A DNA stretch of 48,656 bases from an uncultured Alteromonadaceae bacterium (GTDB taxonomy: Bacteria > Pseudomonadota > Gammaproteobacteria > Pseudomonadales > Halieaceae). Shown here in pieces: positions 38,030 to 46,662 of this stretch. The notes under the pieces are model-generated. The model did not search any database and had not been told where the DNA came from. It saw nothing but the letters and a program-made list of their open reading frames with translations. Where the stretch lies: contig CAJYAI010000016.1 of the NCBI GenBank assembly GCA_913064725.1, positions 1 through 48,656 on the forward strand, in the 5' to 3' direction. Numbering within the stretch: position 1 is the first letter of the stretch; each line of letters opens with the position of its first letter. Position numbers and translations under genes: made by a program.

Positions 38030-39751
38030 ATGGAAGAAGTGACGATCGGTGGCATTGTTAGCTTATTGCTAATAGGGCTCATTTTTACGCGCACAAGTGC
38101 CTCTATCTTGTTTTTGACGGCTGCGCTGGCATGCTTGTTTACCGGGCTTGTGGACATGGCATCCTTTTGGGAAAAAGCGACGAATGAAGGCGTGGTCACG
38201 CTCATATTACTCATGCTCTGTGCTGTCGCTCTGGAGCGATTACCATGGCTGGGCCTGCTCTCTCGCGGCTTAGACTCGCCGAATCTGCATGTAGCTACCT
38301 CTCGATTGGCCATAGTGGCGGCGTCGCTATCTGCGGTGATGAACAATACCGCAATTGTCGCAGCACTCGCTCATCTGCTTCGACGAAGCAGCTATCACTT
38401 ACCTTCTCAGTTGCTACTGCCGCTCTCGTATGCGGCCATTTTAGGCGGAACACTCACGTTGATTGGCACCTCGACGAATCTCATTGTCAGCAGTTTTTTA
38501 GCTGATCGACGAGGTCATGGTTTTGCCTTTGACGATTTTTTCTGGGTCTCAGCCCCTGTGGTGCTTGCGGCCATCGTCGTGTTAACAGGCTTGTCTTATC
38601 GATTGCCAAAACGGCAGGTGACAGAAGAAGCACGTAATGAGTATGCCCTGGAGGCGGTAGTTGAGCCCTCGGGTGATCTTGTCGGCATGTCTGTGAGAGA
38701 GGCGGGTTTACGTGACTTAGAAACGCTTTACTTGGGCGAGATCGAGCGTGCTGGTCGTATCATTCAGCCTGTCTCGCCAGGCGAGATTTTACAGGGCGAT
38801 GATCGTCTGATTTTTGTAGGTGACATCACTGATGTTGCGCGGTTAGCACGTATTGGGGGGTTGACAACCTTTGCCGAGGAGCAGGGCCTAATGCGCTCGT
38901 CCTTAACCGAGGTGGTCGTTGCGCCGGGGTCAATCATAGACGGTCGAACGCCACGTGATGTCGGATTCAGAGCGCGTTTTGACGCGGCGATCGTGGGATT
39001 GAAGCGAGATGGAGAAACCGTAAGTGGAAAGTTGGGGAGAACAACCTTGCGCGCCGGTGATTTATTAGCCCTTGCAACAGGGGACGATTTTACGCAACGT
39101 AAAAATCTTGGGCGCAATTTCTTTCTGTTGTCCACTGATCTAGACGTACGATTGATGACCACATGGCAAGGTATGGTCGTGACCGCAGTACTGCTGCTGG
39201 TAATAGGCCTAGCCGCGGTTGGAGTCTTAAATCTATCTCTGGGGCTTATGGCCATGTTGACCACACTGTGGGGGGCAAACATCGTCAGTTCCGATGACTT
39301 GCGACGTCGTTTTCCGTTTGATGTTTGGATTCTCGTTACATCTGCGCTGGTAGTTGCGCAAGCCCTGATCGATACGCAGCTTCTGTCACTTGGGCTTTCT
39401 TACCTGATGCCTCTGCTAACAGAGCAGTCCCCGGTTCTCGGCCTCATCATTATATTTCTGATGACATTGCTACTGACCGAGTTAATGACTAACAACGCAG
39501 CGGCCGCATTGATGTTCCCTTTCGGTTATGCCACTGCTCAGGCCTTCAACGTTGATGTCATGCCCTTTGCCCTGAGTGTTGCCTTTGCCGCAAGCGGGTC
39601 TTTTTTAACTCCTTACGGATATGCGACTAATCTCATCGTCCAAAATCTGGGGGGTTATACGCGAGGCGATTACCTGCGATTTGGCTTCCCGATCTCGCTG
39701 CTATATTCGATCGGAATTCTATCCATGTTGGTAGCCATTTACTTCCCGTAG
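38030..39751 (+). CDS. SLC13 family permease with RCK_C (TrkA-C) domains
   Basis: Inner-membrane anion transporter of the DASS/SLC13 type, 573 residues. The N-terminal membrane half contains MNNTAIVAAL and the GTSTNLIV motif; a soluble middle (about 205-375) holds two TrkA-C-like domains (for example VEPSGDLVGMSVREAGL and VVAPGSIIDGRTPRDVGFRARF); the C-terminal half repeats the fold with MTNNAAAALMFP and YGYATNLIV. Paralogs of this build transport sulfate or similar anions, but the substrate is not readable here. GGGAG lies five bases before the ATG. Confidence 0.9.
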   Translation: MEEVTIGGIVSLLLIGLIFTRTSASILFLTAALACLFTGLVDMASFWEKATNEGVVTLILLMLCAVALERLPWLGLLSRGLDSPNLHVATSRLAIVAASLSAVMNNTAIVAALAHLLRRSSYHLPSQLLLPLSYAAILGGTLTLIGTSTNLIVSSFLADRRGHGFAFDDFFWVSAPVVLAAIVVLTGLSYRLPKRQVTEEARNEYALEAVVEPSGDLVGMSVREAGLRDLETLYLGEIERAGRIIQPVSPGEILQGDDRLIFVGDITDVARLARIGGLTTFAEEQGLMRSSLTEVVVAPGSIIDGRTPRDVGFRARFDAAIVGLKRDGETVSGKLGRTTLRAGDLLALATGDDFTQRKNLGRNFFLLSTDLDVRLMTTWQGMVVTAVLLLVIGLAAVGVLNLSLGLMAMLTTLWGANIVSSDDLRRRFPFDVWILVTSALVVAQALIDTQLLSLGLSYLMPLLTEQSPVLGLIIIFLMTLLLTELMTNNAAAALMFPFGYATAQAFNVDVMPFALSVAFAASGSFLTPYGYATNLIVQNLGGYTRGDYLRFGFPISLLYSIGILSMLVAIYFP

Positions 39752-39799
39752 CGTAACATCGTCTAAAACCGGGTCGGGCGGATGAACACATAAGGATGG

Positions 39800-40609
39800 T
39801 CAGGCAGTCAGCAATGCTCTGACTTTTTCCTGCAGCTTGTGAGCACGCAATCGTTGTTGAAGTCGAAGTTCAGACATTCGTTCCGTTATGTTCAAATCGT
39901 CCTCAATTTCCGGCGTTAACTCCAGTATGTCGAGTATTTTTAGGGTAGTGGCGATTCGTCGCCAAGACCTAATATGGCACTCTATGTCACTAAAACCGAC
40001 AATATCGGCTCCGCCATTTTCGACATTTGGGGTGCGCAACACGAGACAGGTGCGTAGCTCGCCAGCGGCACTTTCAAGTTTTAGCCAATCTTGGAATCTG
40101 TCGTGCTTAAGCACACGGATTTTCAACTTACTGAAACGATGAAATGCTTTTTCGGCGCGTTCAATGCCAATCGCATCGATGGGATCACGGTCGGGTAATG
40201 CGTCGAGGTATCCATACCACCAGCGCCGGATTCGCGTCCATTCGGACTTCGATAGTATTTTCTGACACTGCTCGAGAGGTTTTTTCGACAGGCGCTGGAC
40301 GGCACCCGCCAGCTTCGCGTGGTCAGACTCTGGCAATGACTGACGTAATACATCGACCGTGTTGAGCCAATGTGTCCCCATTTCGAGCTTGAGTTGTAGC
40401 TTGATCCAACGTTTGCCCAGCTTAGCGGCCTGGACATCGTCCAGCGTGTGGATCAGGTAGATCGTGTCGTTGACCACCCGATCAAACTGCCAAAGTGCCG
40501 TAGCCTCATGCGGTTTCTTAAGCCATTCTTTGCGCAATTGTTCTAAGTCACCGCTCGCATCGCGTAGCGCTGCTATCTGAGACTTGGGTTGGCTGTTGAC
40601 CTGAGACAT
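39800..40609 (-). CDS. hypothetical helical protein, possibly distant CHAD-like
   Basis: 269 residues, hydrophilic and apparently all-helical, with many basic and tryptophan residues (TRIRRWWYGYLDAL, FQDWLKLESAAGELRTCLVL, SWRRIATTLKILDILEL). No signal peptide or membrane helix. The repeated helices with histidine and arginine loosely recall CHAD domains, which bind polyphosphate, but the diagnostic RxxxRRLR pattern is not clear and I do not assign it. It converges on the SLC13 gene and is divergent from the desaturase. Confidence 0.7.
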   Translation of the reverse strand: MSQVNSQPKSQIAALRDASGDLEQLRKEWLKKPHEATALWQFDRVVNDTIYLIHTLDDVQAAKLGKRWIKLQLKLEMGTHWLNTVDVLRQSLPESDHAKLAGAVQRLSKKPLEQCQKILSKSEWTRIRRWWYGYLDALPDRDPIDAIGIERAEKAFHRFSKLKIRVLKHDRFQDWLKLESAAGELRTCLVLRTPNVENGGADIVGFSDIECHIRSWRRIATTLKILDILELTPEIEDDLNITERMSELRLQQRLRAHKLQEKVRALLTA

Positions 40610-40652
40610 CAGTTCAATAATTCTGTGAGTAAGTCATAACTACGACGGACAA

Positions 40653-40661
40653 TGTTATCAT
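40653..40661 (+). promoter_or_regulatory. possible extended -10 promoter of the desaturase
   Basis: TG-T-TATCAT at 40653-40661 fits an extended -10, about 38 bases before the desaturase ATG. No matching -35. Weak call. Confidence 0.3.
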
Positions 40662-40698
40662 CTAACGACAAAATATTCAGTCCGAGCTAGGGGATTAA

Positions 40699-41604
40699 AT
40701 GAAGGTCAACGAGCTGCTTTCATTGCAAGAGCGTGAGATGTTACTGAGACGCAGCGACACCAAGGCGTGGTTGATGGTTACCCGAACCTGGCTCCTCACC
40801 TTGGCTATACTATGGTTGGTTGACTATCAGACGACTTTTCTTACACTTTTTGGGGCCTGGATACTCCTGCCGGGCCGTCAATTGAGCCTCGCTGTTCTGA
40901 TGCACGAAGCGGGGCATGGCAGTCTGTTTAAGACACGACCGTTCAATCAGTGGGTGGGCCAATGGTTATGTGCCTTGCCTACGCTCGGTGACCTTCACTC
41001 TTACGCACGCGGGCATCAGGCGCATCATCGTCTGGCGGGCACCTCGGATGACCCAGATCTTGACAATTATCGGGCTTACCCGATCTCCCGGGACAGCTTG
41101 CAGCGAAAATGGCAAAGAGACCTGTTGGGAAAGACGGGTCTGAAACTAGTGCGAGCCTTAGCCAGTGGCTCCGCTAGTCAAATGAGTCGCGAGACCCATG
41201 GCTCTAAACACCTGATTTTGAAGCAAATAGCGGTGCATCTGGTGTTCATCGCCGTCTTGTCACTCTTGGGTATCGGATGGACCTGGTTTGTGTGGATGTT
41301 CACGTTTCTGACGTCGTATATGTGGGTGGTCCGGTTGCGACAGGTGGGTGAGCACGCGGTTGTTCCGGACCTTTACGATCCGGACGTTAGAATGAATACG
41401 CGAACGGTCGATGCACCTTTCTGGCAGCGATTTCTCGTTGCACCGAATAACGTGAACTACCACATGGAACATCACTTCATGGCGGGGGTGCCCTGCTACA
41501 ATCTGCCTCAGCTGAGGCGCTTACTGCGACAAAAAGGCTTCCTTGATGACGTCCCAGAGGTACAGGGTTACGGCCAAGTCCTTAAGATGGCGGTACAGCC
41601 ATAG
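40699..41604 (+). CDS. fatty acid desaturase family protein
   Basis: Membrane di-iron enzyme of 301 residues with the three histidine boxes: HEAGH (69-73), HQAHH (106-110) and HMEHH (255-259, preceded by NNVNY). Two pairs of membrane helices lie around residues 25-65 and 180-215. Relatives introduce a double bond or hydroxyl into acyl chains or carotenoid-type substrates; the exact one cannot be read. AGGGG lies before the ATG. It may be a single gene; 141 bases without a gene follow before the small peptide gene. Confidence 0.88.
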   Translation: MKVNELLSLQEREMLLRRSDTKAWLMVTRTWLLTLAILWLVDYQTTFLTLFGAWILLPGRQLSLAVLMHEAGHGSLFKTRPFNQWVGQWLCALPTLGDLHSYARGHQAHHRLAGTSDDPDLDNYRAYPISRDSLQRKWQRDLLGKTGLKLVRALASGSASQMSRETHGSKHLILKQIAVHLVFIAVLSLLGIGWTWFVWMFTFLTSYMWVVRLRQVGEHAVVPDLYDPDVRMNTRTVDAPFWQRFLVAPNNVNYHMEHHFMAGVPCYNLPQLRRLLRQKGFLDDVPEVQGYGQVLKMAVQP

Positions 41605-41745
41605 ACAAAAGCGCGGTAGTGGGTTCCTTAAACGCGGATTCTGATCGTTCCTGCGCACTCAAGATGTTCATCTTCCGAGCTTGTTCTGAGAGGCTGGCAC
41701 TATCCCACTGACAGGGATTTTCAACCAGACCAAGGAGGGTCTTTT

Positions 41746-42006
41746 ATGCGTCGTTACACGACATCATGTTTACTCACTTTCTCACTGTGCCTCACATTAC
41801 CCGTGGCAGCCATGCCCCCAGACGCGCTCATCAATAATACGCTATCGGTACCCGGTGAAATCAATAAAGCGGTCATCGTGGATAGCGAACTTGCAGAGGT
41901 GAGAGGTCAGGTGTGGCCGCTCATTTTGGGCGTTGTCGCCGTCGATTTGGCGCTGCAAGCCTATTTTTACGGGGTCTATCTTCCGAACACCCGAGGCGGT
42001 CGTTAG
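41746..42006 (+). CDS. small exported protein with ELxxVxGQ leader-like motif
   Basis: 86 residues with a strong Shine-Dalgarno (AAGGAGGG). Residues 1-22 form a classic Sec signal peptide ending PVAA. Residues 44-55 (IVDSELAEVRGQ) fit the spacing of double-glycine leader motifs cleaved by C39 peptidases: hydrophobic at -12, Glu at -8, Leu at -7, Val at -4 and Gly at -2, but Gln at -1. A hydrophobic helix (57-80) and a basic tail NTRGGR follow. If processed after Gln55, a 31-residue peptide would remain. I do not recognise the family. The C39 peptidase two genes downstream is the obvious candidate partner. An alternative is a simple two-helix membrane protein whose motif is chance. Confidence 0.75.
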   Translation: MRRYTTSCLLTFSLCLTLPVAAMPPDALINNTLSVPGEINKAVIVDSELAEVRGQVWPLILGVVAVDLALQAYFYGVYLPNTRGGR

Positions 42007-42077
42007 TATTACCTCTCGATGAGCATTTTTATAATCTTGACTGCCGCCCTCGGGCGGCGCTATCAGGTGATTGGCAT

Positions 42078-42311
42078 ATGATGAGTCCCAAGCGGCAATT
42101 GGATGAAAAGTTGAGGGTGTTTGAGTCTGGACGTCGCAAAAATAAGATGTTCCTGCGCGCACTGATCCCGACCATCATTACTTGGAGTGCACTAGGCCTG
42201 ACCTATGCTGTGCTGCGGCCATCGACTGCAGATGACTTAGTCTGGGTAAGCGGCATGCTTGCACTCTTTGCATTGCAGATAATGGCAGCGTGGATTCAAT
42301 CCGAGGATTAG
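42078..42311 (+). CDS. small two-helix membrane protein
   Basis: 77 residues: a basic cytoplasmic N-terminus (SPKRQLDEKLRVFESGRRKNK) followed by two membrane helices (about 27-45 and 53-72) and an acidic tail. The ATG at 42078 has AGGTGA seven bases upstream. It lies between the ELxxVxGQ peptide gene and the C39 peptidase gene (nine bases to the latter), so the three probably form an operon. A GCCGCC/GGCGGC hairpin (42043-42058) sits just before its ribosome-binding site. Function unknown. Confidence 0.72.
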   Translation: MMSPKRQLDEKLRVFESGRRKNKMFLRALIPTIITWSALGLTYAVLRPSTADDLVWVSGMLALFALQIMAAWIQSED

Positions 42312-42320
42312 TTTCGATAA

Positions 42321-42920
42321 ATGCGGCAGCTATTCGCATCGGTGTGCGAGGAAGCCTTGATTACTGAGGGAGTGATTTGCTCGCCAAAACAGCCATTGTT
42401 ACTCCGGCTGAGAACAGGCCTAGCCGCGTTGTTCTTGGTAGCCCTACTCAGTCATCAGCTGGAGGTGCGCGCTGCCAATGTGTCTCCTGTTGTTAGTCAA
42501 ACGTCAGATACAGACTGCGGACTCGCTGCATTAACCATGCTGCTGCGGCGTGAAGCGTCGGTATTTACCTCCATCGCGGCGCTGGATATGTTAGCCGCCG
42601 TATTAATTGATCCAACGTCCAAGCGACATCGGTCCGAGGGGTATTCCGTTCGCGAGCTGCAAACACTGGCGAGAGCCTTTGGTTATCGTCTGGTCGCCAT
42701 GAGAATGACACTGGATTCCTTCTATGCGGGATCGTTTCCGATCATGGCATGGATCGACGTTGGTGACGGGGGTCACTTTACCCTCGTAGAGCGCGTTGAT
42801 AAGGGATCCGTCGTTTTGGCCGATCCGACCCGAGGCCGAGTCTCGCTTAATCAGAATGCATGGCGCGAGGTATGGCTAAAGGATCTCAGTGGGATCATTT
42901 TGCGGTTGACCGCTCTTTAA
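42321..42920 (+). CDS. stand-alone C39 family cysteine peptidase, exported
   Basis: 199 residues. A hydrophobic segment (about 33-51, LAALFLVALL) serves as a signal peptide or anchor, so the peptidase should face the periplasm. The C39 catalytic set is complete: oxyanion Gln60, Cys66 (TDCGLAALTMLL), His152 (GGHFTLVE) and Asp168 (LADPTRGR). There is no ABC or multi-helix region, so this is not a bacteriocin exporter of the PCAT type; the build is closer to FapD-like stand-alone C39 proteases. The start is not certain because the N-terminal 25 residues are unusual for a signal peptide. Its 3' end overlaps that of the convergent M16 gene by four bases. Confidence 0.85.
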   Translation: MRQLFASVCEEALITEGVICSPKQPLLLRLRTGLAALFLVALLSHQLEVRAANVSPVVSQTSDTDCGLAALTMLLRREASVFTSIAALDMLAAVLIDPTSKRHRSEGYSVRELQTLARAFGYRLVAMRMTLDSFYAGSFPIMAWIDVGDGGHFTLVERVDKGSVVLADPTRGRVSLNQNAWREVWLKDLSGIILRLTAL

Positions 42921-45859
42921 ACGATGTCGCGGTAAGTCCACCCGAGTTCAGTCAATGGTTTACTCACTGCGGTTTTGGCATCGGTAAGAATCACCGAGCA
43001 GCTCGCTTTACCGCTGAGATAGGTTTCTGTAACACGTTTTAAATCGTCTACGGTCGTAGAGATGATTGACTCTCTGAGCTCCCGATTGTGCTCCAATGTT
43101 CGCCCGTACAACCCATCGTAAAACGCTTTTTTGACCTCTCCTGCTGGCGATGCCGGCTTGTCCACACTGGAAATTACACTCAGGATGGCCTCTTCAAGCG
43201 CAGATGCATCATGCTCGGAGGTGAGGATCCAGTCGAGAGATGCGTCAAAATCATTCAGTGTCTCGAGATTCCTAGGATCTCGGTACGAAAAAAATCGAAA
43301 AGCGCCAATGTTCCCATCGTGACTTGCGCCACCGCCATAGGCACCACCTTGCTCTCTAATACAGCGGTGTAAGTACCCGTTGCGTAAATAGGCCGCGAGT
43401 ACGGATAGAGCTGGCGCGTCGGGATGCCCACTTGGGACCGTGGGATAAGCCTTTGCACAAAAATTGACCTGGGTGTTGACTGCCCATATTTGATTTTCGA
43501 GACTGCTTTTTTCAGTAATTGACCAACTACCGACTGAGCTATCAGCAGCTGCACCTGAAAAGGTGTTTCTGAGTGTCTGGCTCGCGTTTTCGAGATTATT
43601 TGAGTCAGCCACGGTTAGCAAATTAATACGCGATGTGGACAGCATGCGATCTCGCAGCAGTGTGAGCCTCTCAGCGAGTGAATCAATATCATTTGGGACT
43701 CTCAGCTGGTCGTCAATAGCTCTTAATTGTGCAATGCCTTCGAGACCACTTTGACTATGATATAGCCCTGCAAGCGGACTCATGCTGGCGCAGGCGGCAG
43801 TCATTGCTAGGCTATGTCCTGCACCACTAATACTTTGATCACGCCGCGCCCGCATTTGGCTGATCAGCTCTTTAATTCGATCACCCTCTGTAAATGATGC
43901 GGAGGTTAGCGTGTCTAACATGAGTGAACTTTGGGCGGTAATGCGATTAGCGAGTGCCTTGGAAGATACGATTAAAAATCCTGAAGCATCATCCACGTTA
44001 TCCCGCGAGGCACGAGTCGAGACACTCATACTCAGACTGCCAACGCTCGCTGACTGTCTGTCTTGAATGTCGAGGTACGATGCCTCGCCGATACCCACTT
44101 CTGAAGCGACAGCGCACATGAGTGGTAAAAGGGTTTGCTGCTCCGGCACTAAAGCCGGTAACGCTAAGGCAACCTGTTGATATACCAAGCCGTTTGTCCC
44201 TGCCTTACCCATGTAATGATAGGTGCCTGGGGCGACTACTGTGGCTTCGAGTGCGGCTTGGGCAAGGTCCTTGGGAATGTCGTCAATGTCTACTTTGGGC
44301 AGAATGCTAGCGTCATCAATCTGCGCTTGGCGAGTCTCGAGGTCCTGTGCAAGCTTGCGTACATTGGCGAGTGCTGTTTCATCTAACGTATCGCGTATAG
44401 CCGAGAGGCGTTTGGCCTCCCGCGCCTTGCGCACCTCATCAAGGCCCGGGTCCGGTGCGACCACAAGCGTGACACGATGTGGATTATCAATAACCAGTGC
44501 ACGAAGGCGCTTTTGGATATAGTTGGGATCGCTGAGTCGACTCCGCAAGCGTTCGACCGCCGGACCAAGATCTAGCGCTGCCACGGCATCGCCATTGTGA
44601 GTAGCAGCCCCAAGTGCTCGAAGCATAAGGTTGAGCCCGTAGGGCATTCCGTCACCGGTTACCTCACGTTGATGAAGCTCAATTTGGTGCAAAATAGCGT
44701 CGAGTCGAGTTGTCGGAACGCCTTCCTCCGCAGTCCGACTAATGACCTCAATGACGCTCGCTTCAAACGCGTCAACATCGTGTTCATTACTACCCTCTAT
44801 TCCGCAACACAGAACCATTTCGCGCATAGAGTCTTCAAGACCGCAAAGCGGAGAGGGCGCGGAGCCTAAGTCATTTGTCTCTAACCACTGCATGAGCGGC
44901 GAGGCGCTATTTTCCATCAGTACCGATGACAGCAGCTGTGCTTCCAACATCGCATCAAGGTCGGCGCTTTCACCTAATTTCCAGCCCATAATGAGGTGCG
45001 TTTTGTTGTGGGTATCAGCGTCTTCTATCGCGTAATGATGGTGCGCGCGTTTTGGTGAGTCGAATGGCGTTTCAGGTACTACTTCAATTTGCTCTGGGGA
45101 GCGCTCAAAGCGACTGAGAGCCTCGCGCTCGAACACGTCGTGGTGCTGTGACACGGGAAGATTACCAAATGTGAGTAAAATGGCGTTACTCGGATGATAG
45201 TGTCCCCGGTAAAAAGACAGTAGCTGCTCATAACTCAGGTCGGGGATGGCTTCTGGGTCACCCCCACTATTGTGGTGATAGGTATTCGTTGGGAATAGCT
45301 CAAAACAGAGTCGATCCCACAGTACGGATGAGATGGATGACATTGCGCCTTTCATCTCATTGAATACAACACCCTTGTAGACGAGGGGGGCGTCGGCTTC
45401 ATCAGACGCGAGCTCTATTCGATGTCCCTCTTGCGCAAAATCGAGTGGGTCCAAACGGGAGAAGAACACTGCGTCCAAATAAACAGACAACAAGTTATCA
45501 AAGTCTTTTGGGTTCTGTGTTGCAAAGGGGTAGGCCGTCCAATCTGAACTCGTGAAGGCATTCATAAATGTGTTCAACGAGCGGCGTAACATCATGAAAA
45601 ACGGATCTCGGACGGGATATTTCTCGCTGCCACACAGCACGGTGTGTTCTAAAATATGAGCAACCCCCGTCGAGTCCTCTGGGACCGTTTTCAGAGCTAC
45701 CATGAAGACGTTTTCATCCGAACTTGTCGACATGTGTAGGTGTCGAGCGCCGGTTTTTTTATGCACATACTCTTGAATATCAAGACCGAGTGAATCGATG
45801 GGTACTTGTCGAACAAGTTCGAAGGCCGGGTGCGTAGAAGGTGTTACGACTGCATTCAT
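42917..45859 (-). CDS. M16C family zinc metallopeptidase (presequence protease-like)
   Basis: 980 residues, the length of presequence protease/falcilysin-type M16C enzymes, which enclose and degrade peptides. The inverted zinc motif HILEH (residues 68-72) is in the first domain, followed by TVLCGSEKYPVRDPFFMMLRRSLNTFMNAFT. The second, inactive half has EQGGAYGGGASHD near the C-terminus, the conserved R/Y-type substrate segment. No signal peptide is evident, so it should be cytoplasmic and may clear peptides, for example signal peptide remnants. It is the downstream gene after mnmC and the cyclase, 14 bases from the latter. Confidence 0.92.
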   Translation of the reverse strand: MNAVVTPSTHPAFELVRQVPIDSLGLDIQEYVHKKTGARHLHMSTSSDENVFMVALKTVPEDSTGVAHILEHTVLCGSEKYPVRDPFFMMLRRSLNTFMNAFTSSDWTAYPFATQNPKDFDNLLSVYLDAVFFSRLDPLDFAQEGHRIELASDEADAPLVYKGVVFNEMKGAMSSISSVLWDRLCFELFPTNTYHHNSGGDPEAIPDLSYEQLLSFYRGHYHPSNAILLTFGNLPVSQHHDVFEREALSRFERSPEQIEVVPETPFDSPKRAHHHYAIEDADTHNKTHLIMGWKLGESADLDAMLEAQLLSSVLMENSASPLMQWLETNDLGSAPSPLCGLEDSMREMVLCCGIEGSNEHDVDAFEASVIEVISRTAEEGVPTTRLDAILHQIELHQREVTGDGMPYGLNLMLRALGAATHNGDAVAALDLGPAVERLRSRLSDPNYIQKRLRALVIDNPHRVTLVVAPDPGLDEVRKAREAKRLSAIRDTLDETALANVRKLAQDLETRQAQIDDASILPKVDIDDIPKDLAQAALEATVVAPGTYHYMGKAGTNGLVYQQVALALPALVPEQQTLLPLMCAVASEVGIGEASYLDIQDRQSASVGSLSMSVSTRASRDNVDDASGFLIVSSKALANRITAQSSLMLDTLTSASFTEGDRIKELISQMRARRDQSISGAGHSLAMTAACASMSPLAGLYHSQSGLEGIAQLRAIDDQLRVPNDIDSLAERLTLLRDRMLSTSRINLLTVADSNNLENASQTLRNTFSGAAADSSVGSWSITEKSSLENQIWAVNTQVNFCAKAYPTVPSGHPDAPALSVLAAYLRNGYLHRCIREQGGAYGGGASHDGNIGAFRFFSYRDPRNLETLNDFDASLDWILTSEHDASALEEAILSVISSVDKPASPAGEVKKAFYDGLYGRTLEHNRELRESIISTTVDDLKRVTETYLSGKASCSVILTDAKTAVSKPLTELGWTYRDIV

Positions 45860-45873
45860 GATTTTTCCTGAGT

Positions 45874-46662
45874 TTACTGTGGTTGTCGCTCGATGAGTTC
45901 GATGCGATATAGGTAAGGCCAGCGTTTGCCGCTCACCCAGACTGACCCATCACTGGGATCACTCGCTATACCGTTTAGAACGTCCGTATCCTGCCGTCGC
46001 TCTGTTCGAGGCAACAGTCCTGTCAAATCAATGATACCGATGATAGTGCCGGAAGCGGGGTCAATTCGAACAATCTGATCCGTAAGCCATACATTAGCCC
46101 AGATCTCGCCATTGATCCATTCCAGTTCATTTAGTCTGGTAACGTTTTTCCCATTAAGCGTGACATTGATCAAGCGCAGAAGCTGCTTATCCTTCCATAC
46201 AGATAAGCGATGTGTGCCATCTGAAATCCAAAGATGATCCCCATCACTGGTGATGCCCCAGCCCTCGCCACGAATTGGCCATGTGTCAATAATATCAAGG
46301 GTGGTTGGCTCGACCGTCAGTAGCTGTTCTGACCGCCAGGTCAACATATAGAGTAGGCCATCTAGTTCCGTCAGACCCTCGGCAAACCAGCGGTCTGGGA
46401 GCTCTGCTCGATGTTCCATAGTGACTGACGGCCAATCGTATCGAGCGATAAATGACTGTCCGTAGAGGCCCGAACTTACCCAGAGCGCATGGTCCCAGAT
46501 CAGTAAGCCCTGTGTGAAATTAGTGCGATCAATGGCGCGCTGCTCGACGACATTGACGTCGTACATGGGGATCGATTTAGCGGATGCGCTGGGACATAGC
46601 ATGAGCCAGGGCAATGCGGCCAAGGCGCAGATAGTCAATCTGAAAAAGACCGCTGACGTCAC
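45874..46662 (-). CDS. glutaminyl-peptide cyclotransferase, bacterial propeller type
   Basis: 262 residues with a signal peptide (cleavage near SASA, about residue 28). The mature protein is the five-bladed beta-propeller of the plant/bacterial QC family: FTQGLLIWDHALWVSSGLYGQS, FAEGLTELDGLLYMLTW, GEGWGITSDGDHLWISDGT, LNELEWINGEIWANVW, and VLNGIASDPSDGSVWVSGKRWPYLY. Such enzymes cyclise N-terminal glutamine to pyroglutamate on exported proteins. Its start overlaps the mnmC stop by four bases, so the two are translationally coupled. Confidence 0.9.
   Translation of the reverse strand: MTSAVFFRLTICALAALPWLMLCPSASAKSIPMYDVNVVEQRAIDRTNFTQGLLIWDHALWVSSGLYGQSFIARYDWPSVTMEHRAELPDRWFAEGLTELDGLLYMLTWRSEQLLTVEPTTLDIIDTWPIRGEGWGITSDGDHLWISDGTHRLSVWKDKQLLRLINVTLNGKNVTRLNELEWINGEIWANVWLTDQIVRIDPASGTIIGIIDLTGLLPRTERRQDTDVLNGIASDPSDGSVWVSGKRWPYLYRIELIERQPQ

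Noticed and set aside
42043-42058. GCCGCC-CTCG-GGCGGC hairpin after the small exported protein gene
   Set aside because: Strong stem but no T-run; it may slow or protect the transcript, but I do not call it a terminator.
42321-42920. Bacteriocin ABC exporter peptidase domain
   Set aside because: The C39 domain is followed by a stop, with no transmembrane or ATP-binding domain in this or adjacent genes.
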